A DNA stretch of 64,000 bases from CAWCLK01 sp963796225 (GTDB lineage Bacteria; Actinomycetota; Nitriliruptoria; Nitriliruptorales; Nitriliruptoraceae), in contig CAWCLK010000055.1 of NCBI GenBank assembly GCA_963796225.1, positions 1-64,000 of the forward strand. The letters run 5' to 3'. Positions 60,811-64,000 of this stretch are shown piece after piece. Every line of letters starts with the position of its first letter. Positions within the stretch are counted from its first letter, which is position 1. The translations under genes and the position numbers were made by a program. The notes below the pieces were generated by a model that saw only the letters and a program-made list of their open reading frames with translations, made no database searches and was not told where the DNA came from.

Positions 60811-61878
60811 GTGCGTCGCCTGCTCCTCGTGCTCCTGCTGATCGCGCTGTCGGCGGTCGTGGTCCGGGGGCAGGTGCCCTGTGACGTGCTGGCGTCGCAG
60901 CCGTCGTGCGACGTGGCGCTGCTGCCCGGCCCGACCCGCAACACCCTCGACATCGTCACCATCGACGGCGAGGCCACCTACACGTCGGCGGGCCAGCTGC
61001 GCCTGACCACCGTGGCGGTCGACAGCAACCTCGGGTTCCTCGAGTGGGTCCGGGCGATGTTCTCGTCCGTCGACGACACCGTGGACCGGTCGCTGATCTA
61101 CCCCGAGGGCACCTCCGAGGAGGACGTCGCCGAGCAGAACGACCTGCTCATGGAGACCTCCCAGCTCGACGCCGAGGTCGCCGGGCTGGTCGCCGCCGGG
61201 TACGACGCCGACGAGCTCTACCAGGGCGCACGCATCGTCGAGATCGCCGACGAGCACACCGCCGAGGGCGTGGAGGCCCTGTCCGTCGACGACGTGGTCG
61301 TGGCGGTCGACGGGCAGCCGGTCGACACCGCCAGCGAGGCGGTCGACGCGGTCGCCGGGCGCAGCCCCGGGGACGAGATCGTCCTCACCCTGGCCGATGG
61401 CACCGACGTGCCGCTGGTCGCCACCAGCCGTCCCGACGACCCCGACCGGGCCCTGCTGGGGATCCTCCTGCAGGACGAGGTCGACTTCCCGTTCGCCATC
61501 GACATCGACGCCGGCAACATCGGTGGGCCCTCGGCCGGCCTGATGTTCGCCCTCGGGATCGTGGACCTGCTCGGCCCCGACGACCTCACGGGTGGCAGGA
61601 CCATCGCCGGCACCGGGACGATCACCGTCGAGGGCCAGGTCGGTCCCATCGGGGGCATCCGCCAGAAGATCGTCGGGGCGACCAGCCCGCGCGACGAGGC
61701 CGACGATCCCGCCGAGGCCTTCCTCGTCCCGCGCGCCAACTTCGCCGAGGCGCAGACCGCGGCAGTGTCGCGCGACGTGCTGCTGATCCCCGTCGACACG
61801 ATCGACGACGCCATCAGCGCACTGAAGGCCCTGGCCCGGGGCGAGGACCCGGCGGGCGCGGTCGCGCTCGGGCCCTGA
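60811..61878 (+). CDS. Membrane PDZ/Lon-type protease (YlbL family)
   Basis: 355 residues from GTG 60811. N-terminal membrane helix (RLLLVLLLIALSAVVV), extracellular region, a PDZ domain (TAEGVEALSVDDVVVAVDGQ) and a C-terminal Lon-type catalytic domain with Ser in NIGGPSAGLMFALGIVDL and Lys in GPIGGIRQKIVGA. The Ser-Lys dyad is intact. YlbL-like proteases cut membrane-linked proteins; substrate unknown. 66 bases upstream of the sensor kinase. Confidence 0.88.
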   Translation: MRRLLLVLLLIALSAVVVRGQVPCDVLASQPSCDVALLPGPTRNTLDIVTIDGEATYTSAGQLRLTTVAVDSNLGFLEWVRAMFSSVDDTVDRSLIYPEGTSEEDVAEQNDLLMETSQLDAEVAGLVAAGYDADELYQGARIVEIADEHTAEGVEALSVDDVVVAVDGQPVDTASEAVDAVAGRSPGDEIVLTLADGTDVPLVATSRPDDPDRALLGILLQDEVDFPFAIDIDAGNIGGPSAGLMFALGIVDLLGPDDLTGGRTIAGTGTITVEGQVGPIGGIRQKIVGATSPRDEADDPAEAFLVPRANFAEAQTAAVSRDVLLIPVDTIDDAISALKALARGEDPAGAVALGP

Positions 61879-61944
61879 CCGGGCGCGCCCGCCGGCCGTC
61901 GAGGTCCCGGGGCCGGCAGGCCCCGCTCTCGTAGACTCCCGCCG

Positions 61945-64000
61945 ATGGGTGACGTCCTGGGCCTTCCACTGCACCTGGCCGTGCACGTCAGCGGCTTCGC
62001 GGTCGCGGCGGGGCTGGCGGCGTACGCCGTCGTGCACCGTGACGAGCTGGGCGTCGGCTGGCTGTCGCTCGTGGTCGGGGCCACCCTGGTCGCCGTCTCC
62101 TCGCTGGTGCTGGGCGCCGAGCTGGCCGAGGGGCTGGCCTGGCCGCTCTACGTGCGGGCCGCGGGCTACGCGGGAATCGCGTTCGGGGCGGCGGGGCGCA
62201 CGGGCGTCGCCGCCGTCGCGGCCGCCGTGCCCGCCAGCGCCCACGTCGTGACGGCGGCCGCCGGCGGACTGGCGGCGGCCGCCACCATCGGTGGGGTGCT
62301 CGGTCGGGGATGGCAGGTCCTGATGCTGTCGGGCGGCCTGGCCCTGCTGGCCGTCGGCGACCTCGTCGCCGCGTCGCGCCCCGCCGTCGGGGCATGGACC
62401 TCCCTCGTCGGGGCGGCACTCGGGCTGGTGTGGCTGGCCCAGCGGTCCCGACGCTCGCTCGCGGCGCGCTTCGTGACGCTGTTCGGGGCGGTGCTGCTGG
62501 CCGTCGTGCTGATGCTCGCGTCGGCCTCGGCCGCCGTGTTCGACCAGGACCTGCGCGACGACCGACTCGAGCTGCTCGGCCAGCAGGCCGCCGCCCGGTC
62601 CGAGCTCCTGGCGGACGACGCCACGAACGACCTCGCGGCCTCCCTGGCGGTCCTGGCCGAGGGCTCGCAGCTGTCCACCGCGCTCCTGCAGGATCGCGCG
62701 GGTCCCGAGACCGCGGCCAACGTCGCGCGGATCGCCACGCGCGCGGACCTGGTGCTGCTGCTCGGCCCCGACGGGTCGGTGGTCACGTCCTACGACCGGG
62801 GCACGGGCCAGCCGGCGGTCCAGTCCGCCACCGCCGTGGCCGGGCTGCCCCTCGTCGTGGCCGCCCGCCAGCAACGGGCCCCCACCGACGGGCTGACGGC
62901 CATCGAGCTGCTGTCCACCGGCGTGGACGCGCCCGAGCTGCTGGCCGTGGCTGCCCAACCGCTGTTCCCGCGGGTCGACGGCCAGGAACGGCGCGATCGC
63001 CTCGCCGGGCTGGTCGTGGCGGCCAGCCGCGTGGCCCGGCTCGACCGCCTCGACACGATCGCCACCCAGACGGGTGCGGACGTCGCCGTGCTGGTGGAGG
63101 GACGGCTCGCCGGGGCCACCACCGGGACCGACGAGGCCGTCGACGCCGACCTCGAGGACCTCGCCGGGACCTCGGGGGGACAGGTCACCCCGCTCGGCGG
63201 GCGGGAATCGTTCGTGCACGTCGAACCCGTCCTCGGGCCCGACGACACCCGGCTCGGCTCGCTGGTGCTGTTCGAGGACGCCACCGTCGTCGCCGACCTG
63301 CGCCAGGCCACCACCCGCAGCCTGTTCCTCGCTGCGGTGCTCGGCGGGCTGCTCGCCACGGCCCTGGCCGCTGCCGTGACCGACCGGGCGACCCGCCCCG
63401 TGCGACGACTGACCGAGGCCGCCGAACGCATCGCCGAGGGGGATCTCTCGGTCCGGGTGGAGAGCCAGCGCGCCGACGAGGTGGGGCGCCTCGCCGCGGC
63501 GTTCGGCGGCATGGCCGACGCGCTGCAGGCCCGCGAGGTCGAGCTGCGCACGGCGGCCACCCGCGAGGCGACCCTGCGCGAGCGCCTCGAGTCGGTCACC
63601 GCCTCCATGCAGGAGGGGCTGGTCGCCGTCGACGGCAACGGCGAGGTCGCCATGGCCAACCGGGCCGCCGGGGCGCTGCTCGGCGTCGCGCCCGACGACC
63701 TGGTGGGCCGCCACCTCGACGAGGTGCTGGTCGGCACGGACGAGGACGACCAGCCGTTGGCGGGGGCGCTCGGGCGTCCCGGGGCGCTCGACACCCGGCT
63801 GGTCCGGGGGACGGTGACGGTCGCCGACGGGCGTCGCCGAGCGGTCGCGGCCACCGCGGCCCCGCTGCTCACCGACCAGGGGGAACCGGGGCGGGTGGTG
63901 GTGCTCCGTGACGTCACCAGCGAGGCCGAGGTCGAACGGCTCAAGACCGAGTTCGTGTCCAACGCCGCCCACGAGCTGCGCACGCCGCTGACGCCGGTGA
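61945..64000 (+). CDS. Sensor histidine kinase, 3' end outside window
   Basis: From ATG 61945, 685 codons are present. N-terminal ~160 residues contain several membrane helices (LAVHVSGFAVAAGLAAYAVV). A second membrane helix pair flanks a ~270-residue extracellular sensor (SLAARFVTLFGAVLLAVVLM; RSLFLAAVLGGLLATALAAA). Then HAMP (TRPVRRLTEAAERIAEGDLS), PAS (VTASMQEGLVAVDGNGEVAM) and HisKA start with the phospho-acceptor (LKTEFVSNAAHELRTPLTPV), where the window ends. The combination of extra membrane helices with a PhoR/ResE-like rest is notable. Confidence 0.9.
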   Translation, partial: MGDVLGLPLHLAVHVSGFAVAAGLAAYAVVHRDELGVGWLSLVVGATLVAVSSLVLGAELAEGLAWPLYVRAAGYAGIAFGAAGRTGVAAVAAAVPASAHVVTAAAGGLAAAATIGGVLGRGWQVLMLSGGLALLAVGDLVAASRPAVGAWTSLVGAALGLVWLAQRSRRSLAARFVTLFGAVLLAVVLMLASASAAVFDQDLRDDRLELLGQQAAARSELLADDATNDLAASLAVLAEGSQLSTALLQDRAGPETAANVARIATRADLVLLLGPDGSVVTSYDRGTGQPAVQSATAVAGLPLVVAARQQRAPTDGLTAIELLSTGVDAPELLAVAAQPLFPRVDGQERRDRLAGLVVAASRVARLDRLDTIATQTGADVAVLVEGRLAGATTGTDEAVDADLEDLAGTSGGQVTPLGGRESFVHVEPVLGPDDTRLGSLVLFEDATVVADLRQATTRSLFLAAVLGGLLATALAAAVTDRATRPVRRLTEAAERIAEGDLSVRVESQRADEVGRLAAAFGGMADALQAREVELRTAATREATLRERLESVTASMQEGLVAVDGNGEVAMANRAAGALLGVAPDDLVGRHLDEVLVGTDEDDQPLAGALGRPGALDTRLVRGTVTVADGRRRAVAATAAPLLTDQGEPGRVVVLRDVTSEAEVERLKTEFVSNAAHELRTPLTPV

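Noticed and set aside
60373..63972. 1199-codon minus frame
   Set aside because: Antisense to the hypothetical, YlbL and kinase genes; no domains. The real kinase frame is open to the window end on the plus strand.
1..64000. CRISPR arrays, tRNA and rRNA genes
   Set aside because: No regularly spaced repeats, cloverleaf or rRNA-like stretches were seen; a tRNAscan or covariance search was not possible.

Overview
The window is about 73% GC by eye, gene-dense and high in GTG/ATG starts with ATGA/GTGA overlaps, which points to an actinobacterium. The surface-layer-homology (SLH) protein at 24.5-27.7 kb has the RGQMAAFLARAL-type repeats common in Nitriliruptoria/Euzebyales and Acidimicrobiia. A full Mrp antiporter operon, no sporulation-development genes and this SLH style make a Nitriliruptoria-like organism my best guess. 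This is inference; there is no rRNA in the window.

Layout. 1-5.2 kb: the Mrp Na+/H+ antiporter operon mrpA(partial)BCDEFG. 5.2-22.2 kb: housekeeping and accessory metabolism, including a GCS2-type ligase, GNATs, NagA, an aldo/keto reductase, a secreted ceramidase-like protein, an HTH-MFS pair with a palindromic operator, F420/FMN-type oxidoreductase, hydrolases, and a DUF2330-cupredoxin pair followed by MFS and small membrane proteins. 22.7-27.7 kb: two large cell-surface proteins, one LPxTG-type and one SLH-type. 27.7-31.0 kb: an HTH regulator, a GDT1-family manganese exporter behind a yybP-ykoY riboswitch, and a TetR-SDR operon with its operator. 31.2-39.0 kb: a decayed accessory island. 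It holds a complete 3.1-kb transposon (ATPase, DDE transposase, DUF6431 protein; inverted repeats and a 5-bp target duplication), a broken MazF, VapBC with a missing catalytic Asp, an integrase remnant, other fragments and an apparently intact MazEF-type pair. 39.4-45.7 kb: DUF255 protein, a diadenylate cyclase, holin-like protein, hydrolases and NUDIX. 46-51.3 kb: a redox/hypoxia-like module of GAF histidine kinase, NarL-type regulator, two flavin-type oxidoreductases and a multicopper protein, with a DosR-box-like site in the divergent promoter. 51.4-64 kb: peptidases (M15, YgjP-like, COG5282, S8, Lon-like), Fic, HAD, epimerase, MoaE and a truncated sensor kinase.

A theme of the window is reading-frame damage. 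At least six loci show single-base frame breaks where both halves are clearly conserved coding sequence: the 10.5-kb GNAT, the 26.0-kb SLH protein, the 33.1-kb transposase, the 34.4-kb MazF, the 52.1-kb M15 lipoprotein, and one indel near 55.36 kb that extends two convergent metalloprotease genes at once. A seventh locus (39.5 kb) has an in-frame 12-nt insertion that destroys a CHWC motif. Whether these are assembly errors or real mutations decides how many of these genes are functional.

No rRNA, tRNA or CRISPR array was seen.
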